Below are positions 6,474 through 6,868 of a DNA stretch of 6,868 nt, in pieces. This stretch comes from Sulfuricella sp. (GTDB lineage: Bacteria; Pseudomonadota; Gammaproteobacteria; Burkholderiales; Sulfuricellaceae). The notes beneath the pieces were generated by a model. It did not search any database. It saw only the letters and a list, made by a program, of their open reading frames with translations, and was not told where the DNA came from. The translations under genes and the position numbers were made by a program. Position 1 is the stretch's first letter. Every line of letters starts with the position of its first letter. The stretch is taken from NCBI GenBank assembly GCA_019911785.1, contig JAIOJM010000361.1, forward strand, positions 1 through 6,868, read 5' to 3'.

Positions 6474-6868
6474 CCCATTCACGCTCGACAAGCGCCGGGT
6501 GCGCCACTCCTTCGATCGCGCCGCCGCCACCTACGACCGGGTCGCCGTGCTGCAGCGGGAGATCTGCGACCGCATGGCCGAGCGCCTGCAATTCATCAAA
6601 TTCGAACCCCAGGTCATCCTCGACGCCGGTTCCGGCACCGGTTACGGATCGCGCCAACTGCGGGAGCGCTATGCCAAGTCCCGCGTGATCGAGCTGGATC
6701 TTGCGCCGGCCATGCTGCGGGCATCGCGCAGCCAGCAACCGGCGTGGAAGCGCTTGCTGCCCTTTGTCGCCGCCGAAGAACGGGTGTGCGCGGATATCGA
6801 GAGCCTGCCCTTGCGTGCCGGCAGCGTCGGCATGATCTGGTCCAATCTCGCCCTGCAGTGGTGCAACG
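6466..6868 (+). CDS. bioC: Malonyl-[acyl-carrier protein] O-methyltransferase, 5' part
   Basis: BioC uses S-adenosylmethionine to methylate the free carboxyl of malonyl-ACP, so the fatty acid machinery can elongate it to pimeloyl-ACP methyl ester. Only the first 134 residues are in the window; the gene runs off the right edge. The N-terminal RVRHSFDRAAATYD (11-24) is the typical BioC opening. The class I methyltransferase motif I, LDAGSGTG, is at 52-59, the acidic end of the second strand is ELDLAPAML (76-84), ADIESLPL (109-116) is the next cofactor loop, and SNLALQW (126-132) is the conserved motif IV region. The ATG at 6466 overlaps the bioH stop by 8 nt. The identification is firm from motifs and context; whether the gene is intact cannot be seen. 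Confidence 0.94.
   Translation, partial: MTDPFTLDKRRVRHSFDRAAATYDRVAVLQREICDRMAERLQFIKFEPQVILDAGSGTGYGSRQLRERYAKSRVIELDLAPAMLRASRSQQPAWKRLLPFVAAEERVCADIESLPLRAGSVGMIWSNLALQWCN

Overview
The window is chromosomal DNA from a GC-rich proteobacterium, most probably a betaproteobacterium related to the Nitrosomonadales or Gallionellales. That placement rests on gene order (secB-gpsA next to trmL and comF, and bioB-bioF-bioH-bioC in one run) and on the protein sequences. No 16S or other marker is present, so it is an inference. Every protein of known function looks intact except the last gene, which is cut by the window end.

Layout. Positions 1-488 hold secB (export chaperone). A 174-bp palindromic array (about 519-692) separates it from gpsA (694-1680, glycerol-3-phosphate dehydrogenase). 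A second, heptamer-based repeat fills the space between the gpsA stop and the stop of convergent trmL (1784-2248, minus). Upstream of trmL on the minus strand lies comF (2272-2985), 23 nt away and probably in the same transcript. From 2986 the plus strand resumes. A likely sigma-70 promoter overlaps the comF start codon and drives a small uncharacterised membrane protein (3048-3449), then bioB (3442-4434), bioF (4552-5712), bioH (5709-6473) and the 5' part of bioC (from 6466).

How the genes work together. BioC and BioH bracket pimeloyl-ACP synthesis: BioC methylates malonyl-ACP to let it enter fatty acid elongation, and BioH removes the methyl ester. BioF condenses pimeloyl-ACP with alanine, and BioB inserts sulfur into dethiobiotin. 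bioA and bioD are not in the window; bioD may follow bioC. The membrane protein, bioB, bioF, bioH and bioC are tightly packed or overlapping (8, 4 and 8 nt) except between bioB and bioF, where a third palindromic array sits.

The genes themselves are ordinary housekeeping genes. The most unusual structure is intergenic: three different inverted-arm arrays of short repeats (units near CACGAAT, GCTCACC and CGCAAAGGA) occur within 4 kb. The first abuts the gpsA start codon and the third lies inside the biotin operon. The one gene of unknown function is the membrane protein coupled to bioB. I see no mobile-element genes, tRNA, rRNA or CRISPR array.
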